Notes: generated by a model from the sequence alone, not told the origin. 64,000 nt of DNA from Magnolia sinica (GCF_029962835.1 NC_080582.1:77930177-77994176), one strand, 5' to 3'. Counted from the stretch's first letter, positions 44,471-56,832 are shown. Program-made: numbers and translations.

Positions 44471-45910
44471 TCAAACCGAACAATAATGACCCTAAGCACT
44501 AAGATAGGTAAACACGTAGTGTATGATCGAGATTTGATGAGATCGGTGGCCTATTCAACCACTCGTTCAATGTGTAAAATTGGATCAGGTGATATTAAGA
44601 GGGTGGGGTTCATCCTTTGATGATGGGTTGCACCTTTGCCTTTTGTACGAAAGGACTTTTCGATATAGATAAAATGAAATTGGAAAAGGGATTCTTACAG
44701 TCGATCACGAAAAATAACTGCGGAACACCTTTCCAATTGATGAACAAAATCCAACGCACGAGTGCAGGTTCAAATTATAGCTAAAAGTTACCCACTACTT
44801 GGTTAATGTTACGTATTACACTACTATGGAATGTAAAATAGTAAGCTTAAAAGTAAAAGATTACACTAGGAAATGTAACTTGTTTGACACAAAAAGTAAA
44901 TGATTACACTATGGAATGTAATTTGATTGGTAAATTAACAGGATAATTGAAGGATAGATTTGGTTTGTTTGGGTTGGTATGAGAGTATTTTTCTTGCTGA
45001 ATTCTTTTGTTATTTATAGTGTTTAATTTATCTACCCATCTAGATCCTTCCCACGTTGTGATGGTCCATAACCGTTCGCCATTACTTGAACTCCTTTGTT
45101 TCTCCTCTCGCCGCTTGTCCTGTAACCACGTTTATGTGTTGGTTTTATGAGGAAAAGGGAGTTTTTTGTAAATAGAGGCTTCCTGTCTTCTTAATTGATT
45201 TTCTGAAAAATGGGTTTTTGTAGGAATGGGTTTTCTGTAGCTACTTTTCACCCAGTAATGTCTCTATTTTAATATGTGGCACTGATGTAGTATCACATTA
45301 CTTAGGACTTGAAATGTTTTAGAGGCTTCAAATCTAGCACAAATGGCATAGTTGTTGTTGTTGTCTTTTTTGGCAAACTTAAAATTCCATCCAATCATTT
45401 GAAATGTTTTGAAGGCTTCAAATCCAGTTCAAATTCCATCCAGTCATTCACTTCTGCTTGATTTTTTGGTGTTTCTCAGTTTTTCCTCATTTTGATATAA
45501 CCTTTCATACTGTTAGAGGTCCAATTGTTAAGGTCCCTTGTCAGATGTTTAGTATCGGGCAAATTTTGAGTAATTTTCAATTTAACCATTTGTTGTTTCA
45601 ATCCGAGCATTAGGATTTCTATGTCAGTTCTAATGACCTTTGCATCTTGTGTGGAAATCACAAACTGAGAGTATTATCTGACTCTTTTTTTTTTTTTTCA
45701 AAACATAGCTTCAGGAAAAAGGACCTCCACTTGATGTGAAGTTGCTGTTGTACTAATGAGCACTTGAGCTCTAGAAAAATCAAATTATTATATCCCATTC
45801 GTTTGTTTTCTTCCATGTCTCTAAGTTTTAGTAGAAATGTTATGATATGCATGCATGCCTGAAGTTCATTTTGTAGCCAAGCCCTGTAAAATCCATCATC
45901 AGTTCTCATC
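44471..45910. other. Probable LTR or flank of the decayed gypsy element, then unassigned sequence
   Basis: Position upstream of the gag leader suggests 5' LTR sequence around 44471-45260, but no repeat partner is present to prove it. The words TTTGAAATGTTTTGAAGGCTTC and ATTCCATCCAATCATTT repeat near 45310-45450. No coding frame supported. Confidence 0.35.
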
Positions 45911-46884
45911 AAGGTATTCCGTATCGGTATCAGTACCCTTTGATACCGATATGGATACGGGGGCGAAACGGCCCGTAGTGGTGCAAAATTTTTTTTTTGC
46001 CAAAAAAATATAAGAAAATATGGATTAAATCCGGAATATTCTAAGCATTCCAAATATACATTCATTTATAAATTGGAATATGTTTATGGTGGTGTAACGG
46101 TCCACTCTTTGGTGAGAGTTGTATCGGACTGTTTGATGAATTTATGAACCAGACAACCTAGATTTGACTGCAAAACTCATATATTTAATTTTCTAACTAT
46201 CTACTATCAATGATAGATATATTAGAATGAATGTAATATGAAAATATCTTACATGTGTAGGTGTTTGCAATTATTTTTCATAATTCATAAAAAAAATATA
46301 AAATGACAATAACAATCTGTAAAATGAACATTAACATGTTCTACTATGATTAACACATCATATTCTACCATTAAAACATCAAAATATTCAATAAAAAATA
46401 ATTTTTCGAATTTAAAAAAAAGGGTCAAAAATAGTGCGTAAATAGAAAAAAATTATAAAAAAATATAAAATGATAATAACAATCTGTAAAATGGATATTA
46501 TTATCTTCTATTATGATCAACACATCATATTCTACCATTAAAACAATAAAACATTGAATAAAAAGTATAAATACCTATTTTTGAGAAATTTCTGGAAAAT
46601 GGCCCACAGAGCTTCGAATCAAGAAAATCCTTAATATAAGTTGTTTTTATTTGTAATATCAAGCCAAGAGTAGTCGAAAATAGCAATAGAATGATTTAGA
46701 AAGAGTTTAGAAGAAAGAAGTTTCAAAAAAAGTGAAAAAACAGACCTTAAAAAAGAAAAAAAAAGAGAAAAAAAAGGCATTTTTTGACCATAACGGCCGT
46801 TACCGGGCAGTAACCGTTACGGCCCCGTATCGCGTAACGGCCACGGCCGATACGCCCATATCGTAACGGATACGGGACACCCTG
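45911..46884. mobile_element. MULE-like element, CCGTATC/CCGTTACG type
   Basis: The ends AAGGTATTCCGTATCGG and inverted CAGGGTGTCCCGTATCCG are flanked by GTTCTCATC (45902-45910) and GTTCTCATA (46885-46893), a 9-bp duplication with one mismatch. The interior is AT-rich and has a duplicated block of about 115 bp (near 46285 and 46453) sharing AACAATCTGTAAAATG and CACATCATATTCTACCATTA. No transposase. Related in style to 27798-28156. Confidence 0.75.
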
Positions 46885-46893
46885 GTTCTCATA

Positions 46894-48321
46894 GAATTGT
46901 TTGATTTAGAACTGCATGCTATTGGGAGAGAAGTTTTGTGTCTAGGCAATGCGTTGGATATATCTGGGCTATATTAAGTTGTGTCGACCCATTTAATTGG
47001 CATGGAATGTCTTGCCCTTGCATGTTCCTACGAATCCGTGTTCTTGTTCTTGTTCCGTTTTTTGATCATTAACAAAGTTTTATTAAAGAAAGGGAGAAAG
47101 AAGGTCGAAGGACTAGTGAATGCAGATCGCAAGAATACAGTCACTTCTTGTTTTGTTTCTCCTTACCCTTTATTCCCATTCTTGAACATTATGTAAGTTC
47201 AATTTGACTAAATTGTCTCACATCTATGAAATGGGGATAATCTTGCAATATTTTGGTGTTAAGTTTGTAATTTCAAGTTCTAAGAGGTTAATCTACAGAA
47301 ATTAGACTGCTCCTCATCCAACAACGAGCAAGCTATGGTGCAAAAAAACATGTCAATTAGGTGATCCTATGCTTCCGATCAATAGCATGAAAATGGACAG
47401 TCAAGGTCGACCAGAGAAACAAAATAGATCCATCATTTTGAAGCATCTAGTAACAGATCACTCTTTGTATTTCTTATGATTCTAAAGTAACACTTTGATT
47501 TTATGATTCTAACCATGTGATTTATGGCTCATAAGCCATAGACAGATGTAACAAATTGATCCCATTCAAAGGGTTAGGTTCATCAAATCGGCATGATTCT
47601 TGCAACATGGCTTGCTTCTAGTTGAATGCATGGTTCAAATCGACAATAGGTCACCTTGTGTTCCATTTGAAAGGTTTGGTGATTGTATCGCAGGTTGTCG
47701 AAGCCCATCGTTCAAACACTATCATGTCTTGATTCTCTCTAGAATCTTATTTGAAAAAAATAAACTATCAGCGATCTAAGCTAATGTTTAGCAACTTTGA
47801 GAGTGCCAGTCAGGCACCCAAATCCAGCACATTATCAATAGTTCTATAGGTTGTACCGGCATGGGCTTCCAGGTGCATTATATGATTATTCTACATTTTC
47901 TGTGTGTAATTATAAATTTCATAATGATTACTTTGTGTAACTGGCGGCATGATGACGTTTGTGTAGTTACTACTTGCATATATCTAGTAAAATTTTCCAG
48001 TTCTAATCCGAGTCTAATGGATTATCATTGAAATCAATTATGCTTATAGCATATGAAATTGGTTGGAATGGTAAGTTATTTGACAGTGTGATTTTGTTTG
48101 TTCAGAACTGTGTATAGTGGTATATGGTATGTTTAATTGGGAGCTTTGGATCTAGTTGAATCTTACTAATGTCACAGTTTCTTCAATGTGTTTATTATCA
48201 TATTTCTTCCGTATGCTAAATGGTTTTGGACTTATTTTATTAGCTTTTGACTGGAGTACCCTATCCGAAACAGTCAGGTAATTAACACAATACTGAAACG
48301 AATTCGAAAAAGATTGGTGGC
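46894..48321. other. No gene recognised
   Basis: AT-rich intergenic or intron-like sequence. An open frame near 46981-47196 has no recognisable features. Confidence 0.4.
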
Positions 48322-48830
48322 ATGGCCTCCTCGGCTGCTGCTGCTGCTAATTCATCACGTAATGGAAAAGGCATGGTTCCCCTGTATGGACATTACTCTG
48401 GAGGCTCTGACTTCGGCAACAACAGCCCCAAGATTGATCAGCTGATTCAAGAAGTGACACATCATAGCATAGATGGTGCATGGGAGGTCTGTGGCAAGAA
48501 ATCTAAGAACTGAACTGGGAATGGTGCTGAGAAACAGAGGGGAGCCTCAACTGCTGCCCCAAAAGCCTGGGGGCATCCAGAAATGTCTCAAAAGTCGTCC
48601 ATGTCTGATAATGGTCAAACAGGATGGGCTTCTGAAATTAATTGGCGACACAGACAGTTGATTCTAAGAGACAAGCTGGCAGAGTAAATGCAAAGCCAGT
48701 GTAATCTACTAGGTCTGGTTCCTCAAATGTTTCTGGAGAGCATTTCTTTGCATTATCTGTTGAACAGAACATGATGCTGTGTAACAGAATCCAGCATTGC
48801 TGTTTACAATAATGGTCAAAATTTTTCAAA
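48322..48830 (+). pseudogene. Unidentified Ala-rich protein fragment with nonsense and frameshift
   Basis: The frame starts MASSAAAAANSS and contains IDQLIQEVTHHSIDGAWEVC with GKKSKN, then TGA at about 48511. The TGA sits where CGA (Arg) is likely, a CpG-type change. The same frame reopens as TGNGAEKQRGASTAAPKAWG, HPEMSQKSSMSDNGQTGWAS. Near 48645 the likely frame shifts to TQTVDSKRQAGRVNAKPV and then stops. The WEVxxKKSKN block faintly recalls N-terminal regions of SGS3-like proteins, but I would not name it. Clearly broken. Confidence 0.6.
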
Positions 48831-48924
48831 ATTAATTAGTTAGTTTCTGCCATCTTCCCTCTTTGTTCATTTTTGTGGCGGATGGACTGTCTATTGCTTC
48901 TGCAATCTGATCTTTTTCCCGCCT

Positions 48925-49134
48925 ATGGTTGTTTCAGTTGGTGGATCTGGAAAATGTCTCCGTGGATCTTTTTCCCGCATAGTTGACCTTGAAGCAGCTG
49001 TCTGTCTTTGCACTGCCATTAAAGCCAATATCTTGGGCATAAACCTCAATGTCCCAGTCTCCCTAACCTTGCTATTGAACACTTGTGGGAAGAAGTGCCC
49101 ATCTGGTAATAAATCATGTACTCATATGTATTAA
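48925..49134 (+). pseudogene. Hybrid proline-rich protein fragment (8-Cys domain)
   Basis: The frame reads [43 protein letters not shown], then diverges to NKSCTHMY and stops. This is the core of the 8-Cys motif of HyPRP/DC2.15-type cell-wall proteins ([37 protein letters not shown]). The signal peptide, Pro-rich spacer and first Cys residues are absent and the usual GFQC end is altered. A truncated piece, about 100 bp from another gene fragment. Confidence 0.82.
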
Positions 49135-50235
49135 TGAGAAAAGCGATTCGTGATGGAATAAGATTGGTGCTTTCTTAGCAATGTATTAATGTGTAAAGTA
49201 CAGGTACTGCATGCATGTGAGCTTTCACTTATAGTCTTGTATGTGGGACATCCAAACCGTGCAAAAGATTCATCAGACCATCAAGATGGCCTTCTATGAA
49301 AATCAGGCTGGTCTACTGATTAGATCATCCAAGCTTGTATGTTGATTTGGACGATTAGACATCCATTGATTTCGACTGTGGCCCACCTGATAAATAAACC
49401 AAGCCATCATGATAAATTGTTATTTTATGAACAAACCAAAGGCTCAAGCTGAAGGAAAACCGGTGAACAGTCACAACGGGAAATACATCTGATCTAACTG
49501 TAAAAGCCTGGCGGCCAGCATAACTGCCGGAAAAAGCACTGCACTTATACAAATCACACATAATTATTCCTAATTAGTTCTCATAGGGAATGTTGAAGTA
49601 TGACCATTGATTTGACAAACCGTCTATATATTTATATCTTAATATGTCAAGGAGTTCCGTGAGCCACTCAAATCATAATTGTAACGAAAGCGGATTGCCA
49701 ACCACACCACACCATAGATAAATCTTGCATTTAATGCAACACAAGCTTATTATTGCGTTGGATCTAACTCATTTCCGTGCACATACCTTAAAATATATGA
49801 GAGAAGGGATGGACGGTGTGAATAAACAGATACATCACAGTGGGCCGGCCCATAGCACTGCCGGGGCTAGAGACCGGCGGGTAGGGCAAAATCCGTGTCC
49901 AATTGTAAGACCATCTGACTGTTAATTTTGAAAAAAAAAAAAAACTCATCTAAACCACTGGGCTTAGATAAGTCAATTGAATACTCACTGTGATGATCTA
50001 AACTGTTCAATTAGTAGGCCATTAAATGCTAAATCTTTGGCCAGCGTACAATCAAGCCCTGACCATTCCCACGTGTAGATTAAAACAAGAATACACTCGC
50101 ACGTTAGCATGCTCGCATGGGAAACAAGGCCCACTCGCATGAAAAAAACAAAATAATAAGAAAGAAAGAATCCTCGAGCGTGAAACACTTCTTTCCGTTT
50201 TCTCTGTTGGAACGCCCCAAGGATCCCACTAATAC
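49135..50235. other. No gene; one foldback arm fragment
   Basis: About 49805-49860 is a right-arm remnant (GGGATGGACGGTGTGAATAA ... CATCACAGTGGGCC). Otherwise unremarkable. Confidence 0.45.
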
Positions 50236-50239
50236 TAAC

Positions 50240-50740
50240 TTAATAAATAAACTTTTTTGGACCCACCGTGATTGAATGTGGTTTATCCACGCCGCTCATC
50301 CGTTTTTCCAGCTCATTTTAGAGGTTTAACCTGGCATTGAATCATATCCAAATCTCAAATGGACCACTCCATAAGGAAACAGTCGGAATAATGATTTCCA
50401 CCATTGAAATCTTCTTAGGGCCTACAGTGATTTTTATTTGTGATCTAACCTGTTCATAAGATTACAAATATATGGATGAAGGGAAAAAAAAAATTATGAG
50501 ATTGATCCAAAACTTATGCAGCACTCCAAGAATTTTACGTTCAATTAACACTGTTTATTGAGATGTGGTCCAATTAAAACTTGGATATGCTTCATTTTTG
50601 GGCTCAATTTCTAAATTTATCTTATAAAATGGATGACCGGAGTGGATAAGATACATAAATAATGGTGGACCCCACAGTTCACTCAATTTATAAATTTAAG
50701 GTACTCGGTTACTCCGTACGCAAATCGGCTTTCCGGGGAA
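50240..50740. mobile_element. Foldback copy, GCGTAC-cap class, left cap lost
   Basis: The left arm is ACTTTTTTGGACCCACCGTG and CCACGCCGCTCATCCG. The right arm is AATGGATGACCGGAGTGG and AATGGTGGACCCCACAG, then CTCGGTTACTCCGTACGC and AAATCGGC. Palindromic core with a decayed left cap. Confidence 0.6.
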
Positions 50741-50775
50741 CTTCCTCTTCCGTTTCTTTCGTTCCGGAAATTCGG

Positions 50776-51677
50776 AAACGGATTTCCTGCGAAAGCCTTC
50801 CCGAAGAAGTTCCTGCGCAAGGATGTTGGGTGGGAGTACATAAATGTTTGTGAGAAATCCATCCCGTCCATCCGTTTTTAGAGATGATTTTAAGGCCTTA
50901 TAAACGGTTTTGATAGCATATAAACATTAACGTGGTGCCCCATGAAGGTTTCAACGGTAGGCATTTCTTTTCCAAAATTTCCCTCTCGTGTGACCCACTT
51001 GAGTATTGTATCTACTTCATTTTTAGCCGCACGTCATAAAATGGGCTCGCAAAACGGATGGACGGAATGGATTTATCACATACATTGAAGTGGGCCCCAC
51101 CCAGCATCCTTCCACACGAACTTCATGCGTAAATCGGATCGCGTACTGAGTAACTCAGTACGCTCTTATCGTACTGAATAAACTCTGTGGGGCCCACCTT
51201 GAATTCATTTGGTTTATCCACGCCACCCATCCGTTTTTACTGATCATTTTAGAGGTTGAGATCAAAATTGAAGTATATCAAAAGATCAAGTAGACCATAC
51301 CACAGGAAACAGTGAAAGTATTGATTTCCACCATTGAAACCTTTCTAAGGCCCTCAGTGATGTTTATTTGTCATCCAAACTTATCATAAGATCACACGGA
51401 CAAGGATGAAGGGAAAACACAAATATCAGCTTGATCTAAAACTTCAGTGGCCCCAAGAACTTTTCAACGGTAGACTTCAATTCAGACTGTTTCTTGTTGT
51501 GTGGTCCAGCTGAGCTTTGGATTTTCTTAATATTTGAGCTAAAGCCATAAATTTATATGATAAAACAGATGGACGGAGTTCCCCACAGAGTTTACTCAGT
51601 ACGCTTATGGTACTGAGTTACTCAGTGCGAAATCCGCTTCCCTTCATGCGAAAGGTATTCGCAGGAAATCCGCGTCC
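50776..51677. mobile_element. Foldback, GCGGATTTCCTGCGAAAG-cap type, split by another element
   Basis: The left end is ACGGATTTCCTGCGAAAGCC then AAGTTCCTGCGCAAGGATG. The right end is CATGCGAAAGGTATTCGCAG then GAAATCCGCGT. The right cap is separated from its core by the insertion at 51130-51641. CCGGAAATTC and CCGGAATTC near the outer flanks may be the target duplication. Confidence 0.7.
51130..51641. mobile_element. Foldback, GCGTACTGAGTAAC-cap type, 9-bp TSD
   Basis: CTTCATGCG flanks it exactly (51121-51129 and 51642-51650), interrupting the cap of another foldback. The arms are ATCGCGTACTGAGTAACTCA and the inverted TTTCGCACTGAGTAACTCAG, followed by GTACGC..., TAAACTCTGTGGGG and the common core. 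This is the best-preserved example of the class, 512 bp, Mutator-type duplication. Confidence 0.85.
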
Positions 51678-51917
51678 CGGCCGGAATTCGATCAATCCAT
51701 GAAATCAACCCTAAATAGATCCTACCCGTTCAAACGGTTAAATCTCATCCGTGCAACACTAATCCAATCCAACCTAGTAAGAAACCACAGGCGTCATGAC
51801 CGAACTGTTTACGAAAGTTTTTTTTTTAAAAAAAGAAACTTCGGCTCCAAGAATGAATCCAGACCGTTCGTTCTTCGCAGCAGGATTTCCGGATCTTAGT
51901 GGAGTCCAAGAGATGGC

Positions 51918-51925
51918 TATAAAAA
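51918..51925 (+). promoter_or_regulatory. TATA box, F-box gene (copy A)
   Basis: TATAAAAA in the context GATGGC-TATAAAAA-CCCTACC. The same box and flanks recur in copy B at 60676 (GATGGC-TATAAAAAA-GCTAC). Both are followed by a GAGAGAAA-rich leader and, 120-210 bp on, a splice donor. Conservation in both copies supports a real core promoter. Confidence 0.6.
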
Positions 51926-51949
51926 CCCTACCTGACGAGAGAAAGAGAG

Positions 51950-52127
51950 ATACAGGAAGGATAAAGATAACGAGAACTTCACCAAGTCGTGAGAAATCCG
52001 ATTTGGAACTGAGTCGCAACCGAGTCAGAGCTGAGTCAGGACGAGTTACACCGGTTTGGAATTGAGTCGAAACCGAGTCAGAGCTGAATCAGGGCGAGTT
52101 ACACCGAGTTTAGTCTGATTTAATAAA
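51950..52127 (+). other. Candidate non-coding first exon of the F-box gene
   Basis: From about 30 bp after the TATA box to TTTAATAAA, followed by the donor GTGAGT (copy B has GTAAGT). It contains two tandem copies of a ~52-bp block (GAGTCGCAACCGAGTCAGAG ...GAGTTACACCG, about 52007 and 52059), whereas copy B has only one degenerate stretch. No coding frame is needed, since the CDS lies wholly in the later exon. Exact 5' end unknown. Confidence 0.45.
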
Positions 52128-52551
52128 GTGAGTTGCCGCTTACCTCTTCTCGCATTAGTAATCTCATATGAGCATGATTCAAAATTAGATTCAAGAATAT
52201 TAGACTTATGTAACATTATCGTTGGATTTGTGACTTATTTAGTAGTTTGAATTTATGATTTGGAATTTCGTTATTTTGTTTTCACTGTCGTCACTTGTTG
52301 AAAATTCATATTGCTAGTTTCTGTTTTTGAGGTTATCTTTTGAGAGCGTATAAATTTGAGACGTTCTTAATGATTTATGTAAAATTTAATGATTTCAATC
52401 TATGGTTAGAAATCTTATAATTTACATGAATATATTTTGACGCCTCGAAAAGTCTTAAAAATTAAGTGCTTGATTGTGAAAGACTTTGGAAAGAACTTTG
52501 TTTGATTCATGCATTGCACGGTTGAAAACTCCAATTATTACCTTTGGGTGA

Positions 52552-52790
52552 GTATCCTGGTGTGTACAATAGGTCCCTTAATTACCTTATGGTGAGCATC
52601 CAAGTGTGTACAATAATCGTGTGCAATTTTCTCCAGCTAAGCACTTACGTGTGTGCAATAGACAGTATACTTCATCAATTGTATTTGGGTTAGATAAGTG
52701 CCCGCGTGTCCAATTTACCGATTATTGTGTCTGGTGTATATTCTATCGATCGTAGCGAATTGGGTGAGTGCCCGAGTGTGTACAAGAGGC
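52552..52790. repeat. Degenerate GGTGAG-N-GTGTGTACAAT repeat, about 5 units
   Basis: Units such as GGGTGAGTATCCTGGTGTGT, GGTGAGCATCCAAGTGTGT, CTAAGCACTTACGTGTGTGC and GGGTGAGTGCCCGAGTGTGT, each then ACAA or CAAT, recur every 40-70 bp. Two units survive in copy B (about 61972-62040) and one at 56655-56675. Confidence 0.65.
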
Positions 52791-52849
52791 CAGATTTGCA
52801 GGCCTGACAGATATTTGTGAAAGTTCATGCACACTTACATACTCCTACA

Positions 52850-53235
52850 TACCAACACTGTCCCTCCGTTTTTTTAAATATTATTTTAGGGCATTATCCC
52901 AAACATGAAGCAGATCCAATTATGGGGGGAATGTTTCATAAGAAACTGTGGTAATTGAACCACCTACCATTAAAAACTTCTTAAGACACACCTTAATGTT
53001 TCCGTAGTGTTTATTTGCCATCTAATCTATTGATAAGGTCACATAGGCATGGATGAAGGGAAAAAATAGATATTAGCTTGATCCAGAACCTCCGTGGCCT
53101 ATTAAAGGTAAATAATCACTGATTCTTATGAAACGGTCTATCTGATAATTGGATTTGCTTCATGTTTGGGATAATACCCTAAAATGATCCGGAAAAACAA
53201 ATGGATGGAGTAGATACAGAATACAGATATCAAGG
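52850..53235. repeat. Foldback copy
   Basis: Left arm CACTGTCCCTCCGTTTTTTT with ATTATTTTAGGGCATTATCC. Right arm GATAATACCCTAAAATGATC, AATGGATGGAGTAG and GGCGGGGCCCACAGTAAAGG. The flanking GGCCTCACC / GGTGAGGCC palindrome at 53257-53280 follows. Confidence 0.55.
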
Positions 53236-53320
53236 CGGGGCCCACAGTAAAGGCCTCACCCTCACCATCTTGGTGAGGCCAGGGTCTCACCGAATCAGAA
53301 TCTGCTCACACAAGCGACTG

Positions 53321-53321
<1 letters not shown>

Positions 53322-53382
<61 letters not shown>
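53322..53382. repeat. (AT)n microsatellite
   Basis: An uninterrupted TA run of about 61 bp. A second short (AT) run lies at 53717-53736. Confidence 0.95.
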
Positions 53383-53384
<2 letters not shown>

Positions 53385-54030
53385 TCCGCTGCACACTAGT
53401 TTTCACGGAACTCATGAGAACTTTTTGAGAACTCATCATTTGTGATGTGAGTCCAAAATCTAAATAGTCCACGTGATGCAGCAGCCCATGAAACCCCAAC
53501 TCCCAACTTTTACTCTTATCCAAAACTTTTTGGGACATGGAAAAATAAATTAGTTTTCTCCCTTGATTTGCATCGCTCTTTGCTATAGTCCACCAGAGTT
53601 TTCATACAGGTGAAAATTGGTGCCTTGGGTTTCAGGGGATGCATTTTCGAATTAGATGCCCATGACACGTGCAAAAGCGCACACGCATGCATGTAGGTGG
53701 GTCGGTGAGCATTCATATATATATATATATATATATGTTTTTTGAACACGTAATTTCTTTCTATCTTTTTTGCTTTTTTAATCATTGATTGCCAATTATA
53801 GCCATAAGAAGATGGAAATCTTTATGAGGCCCGATATCTTAAGCAATGTCCTACATGTGACATCCACTTCTTCGATTAGGTGCAGCCTCTAATGTTTACC
53901 ATACATGCCCAAAATCATCCTTGTCCAAAACCAAGGTGGGCTACACCATGAGGTGGAGTAATGTAAAATCAGGCTTAGAACATCGAAGTGTGCACTGATG
54001 CACCTGATGACCAAGGAAGTCGATGGAACA

Positions 54031-55790
54031 TATGTTACGCCCCAAAATCCGGGTACAAAGTGTGCACCCATAGACCCGAGTTTCTGTTCGTAACTCATAC
54101 ACAAACTGTACTCACTTAATTCTTTAATCAGTTTAATCGCATGTGATAATTACATTCAATATAAGATCCACCATAATCTTAATCACACATACATAACACT
54201 TAACACCAATCAACCAAGCATATAGAAATCTTGACGACCCTTAAAATAAAATAAACCTTAAAATCATTCATTTATTATACCATTATACTAATGATGTTTA
54301 TTCCATGCTAACATTGTTTTAAAGAAATAAATCTAAATAATTTCTTAAAGTCTCAAAATCAATACCAATATGCATTATATGTTAATCAAATTATACTAAC
54401 AAATAAACTACATAATTAGAAATGATTTGATGCTGCCACTTCATCTTCAGATAAGTATGACCACGTGTCACATGGGTCGTGTTCAGATATAGTAGATCAT
54501 TCCGGTTCTTGTGCCATATCATTTGCTAATGGCTCCTTTGTACGATTTTTCTATCAATAAAAGTATTAGCTGCTCAGGCTTAGTGATATAACCTAACATG
54601 GTTCATAATCATAGCAATTAAAATAATACAAAAATGCATGTACAATGATATAAATGTAAAATGGTGTATGAATGCATTAGATGGGATGATCGTCCATCTG
54701 CTTGGGTTAGAGGTCGTCAACCCGCATCTACCCGTTGGGTAGGTTTCCACCTTTCGGTAGGCTTGGGCATAGTCCGTATCTGGTAACGCTCTACCAGGAT
54801 CGACATTTCTTCTACGGAGGACCCCTAGGATCGACGATGCATTATGCAATGCAATGAATGATGGATGATATGTAAATGCATATTTTTCATATTTGACATA
54901 GTTTTCTTGATCAAAATATTCACTTATGAATTTAGCGTACAATTATCATATCAAAATACTCAAATCAGTAAATCAATTCAACAATCACAAAAGATTTATT
55001 TTAATTTTAATGAATTATGAAACAAGTTGGGTTACTCACCTGAGTTTGGTAGTATTGACTCTGTAATATAATTAAGTTGATTTGAATTCCGAGGTCCTAT
55101 CAATTATATCAACAATATTATTATTCATTTATTTGTATTATATGGTGGGGCCCACCTTTGATTAACATCCTATGTAGCTAAATCCAAAATAATTAAATAA
55201 TTAAAATTTTTATTCTATCTTTTTTTCCTTTTTAAGATTATAAAATTGAATGGAAATTAGTTGATCAGGGTGGCCCATCGGATGGTTAGATCATTCAGAT
55301 TCTTAAGGTCTTGTCATGTTTTGCCTCTACGCATTTGATGAATGGTGTGGATCTAACCACACATACACCAATGACTTATCTCGACCTTCTACACCAAGTG
55401 ATACCAACACTTGCGCAAAATATCTAAGATTTCTTTATTAAACACTTCTAGATCTAACTAATGTGGCCTATCTGATGGTTAGATTGATCTGAATATTAGG
55501 GCCCTTGTATATTTTAGCCTTAGGGATTATATGATCAGTATAGATCTAATCTAATTTGATCAGATACACACCAATTACAATTACATAATTTTATATTCCC
55601 CTCACCTTTAAATGGCATCTACTCATAATTCAATACAATGAACGTGTGACCAATCCACACCGTTCATTGCATACACCAAATTAAATTATATTAAATATAT
55701 AAAAAAAATACTAAAAGGAAGACGATATACATATCTGATCTAAGCACTCCAAAATTCTCTTTCTTCCTTTCTCTGCTATCGCAGGTAGCC
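54031..55790 (-). mobile_element. Second TGTTACGCCC palindrome segment
   Basis: It opens ATGTTACGCCCCAAAATCCG with a hairpin-rich start (CCGGGTAC ... ACCCGAG) like those at 6394 and 10431. On the minus strand an ACTCAGGTGAGTAACCC donor-like site lies near 55035, comparable to the AAGGTGAGTGAAC site near 9190. A cluster of small hairpins (GGTTAGAGGTCGTCAACC; CTACCCGTTGGGTAG; GGTAACGCTCTACC) lies at 54700-54800, in the equivalent position to the minisatellite. No coding frame. Right boundary uncertain. Confidence 0.3.
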
Positions 55791-56500
55791 TTTTTGTTAA
55801 TATTTAAATTTGACTAAAACTCTTTTTACGACTGAATGTTTGAATCTTGAGAGATGTGGGGAGGGTTAGAGGTATATTTAAATTATACGGTTTAAGATAG
55901 GAGATAAGATTAATTTAAAATAAATACAAAATAAAGATAAGATAAAATATCTTTATTATTATTATTATTAGTAAATTTTTACGGCCCTTACAACATACAC
56001 CCCATTGTTCTAAAAGTCGCCGACTCTAATGTGATTTGAACGGTAAATGATGGGATTTTATTAAAAATATAATATACTTAGAGTAAGATTTGAACTCCCA
56101 ACCTAATGCACGTGCATCTCCACACTATGGTGAGGTGACTCATAAGATGGGGTCTATGAGATGCATAATGACCATGGGGTGGTTCCCACCGTGGGACTTG
56201 TGAGATTCGGGGTAGCCTACGGGGAGATCTTGGTCGGTTTGACCGGAAGGGCCTAGATAAAGCGATATTCTATTTCTTCATAGCTTTGGAGTTTTTGGTG
56301 CATTGGCCCATACTTCCATGTAAAAATGGATGAATGGTGTGTTTCTTATGGTTGGTCCACTTGAGCTTTGGATATGATTAAATTTTGGATCATGTCTTGA
56401 AATGATATATAAAAATGGATTGACAATATACCTTTTAAAATAGTAATTATCTTTTTATTTCCACTCTAGGTAACCAGAAAATTACACTGCGGTTTCAATT

Positions 56501-56832
56501 TTAAATTCTTGAAGTTTTATGAGCCTGATTTAGAAGTATAAGCTAAAAGCTGATTGGATTTGAGATGTTCTATTGATTTACTTTGCTCCAAGTACTTTTG
56601 TAATAGAAATGTAATATTCTCGGGTGAGCGTCAAAGCATATGTTCTCTATCTAAGTGCTTGCGTGTGTGCAATAGACCGAATCCGCTTGCACTGGTGATT
56701 GCTACAATTTTTAAATTCTTGAAGTTTTATGAGCCTGATTTAGTAGTATAAGCTAAAGCCTGTTTGGATTTGAGATTTACTATTGATTTACTTTGCTCCA
56801 AGTATTTTTGTAATAGAAATGTAATATTCACC
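56501..56832. repeat. 210-bp duplication upstream of the F-box CDS
   Basis: TTAAATTCTTGAAGTTTTAT... to ...TAATAGAAATGTAATATTC occurs at 56501-56625 and 56711-56832, about 95% alike, separated by part of the GTGTGTGCAATAG repeat. Confidence 0.88.

Noticed and set aside
56100..56280. Possible third TRIM LTR (GTGGGACTTGTGAGATTCGG region)
   Set aside because: Shares only general GGGGTxxCC wording with the TRIM LTR; neither terminus nor primer site is present.
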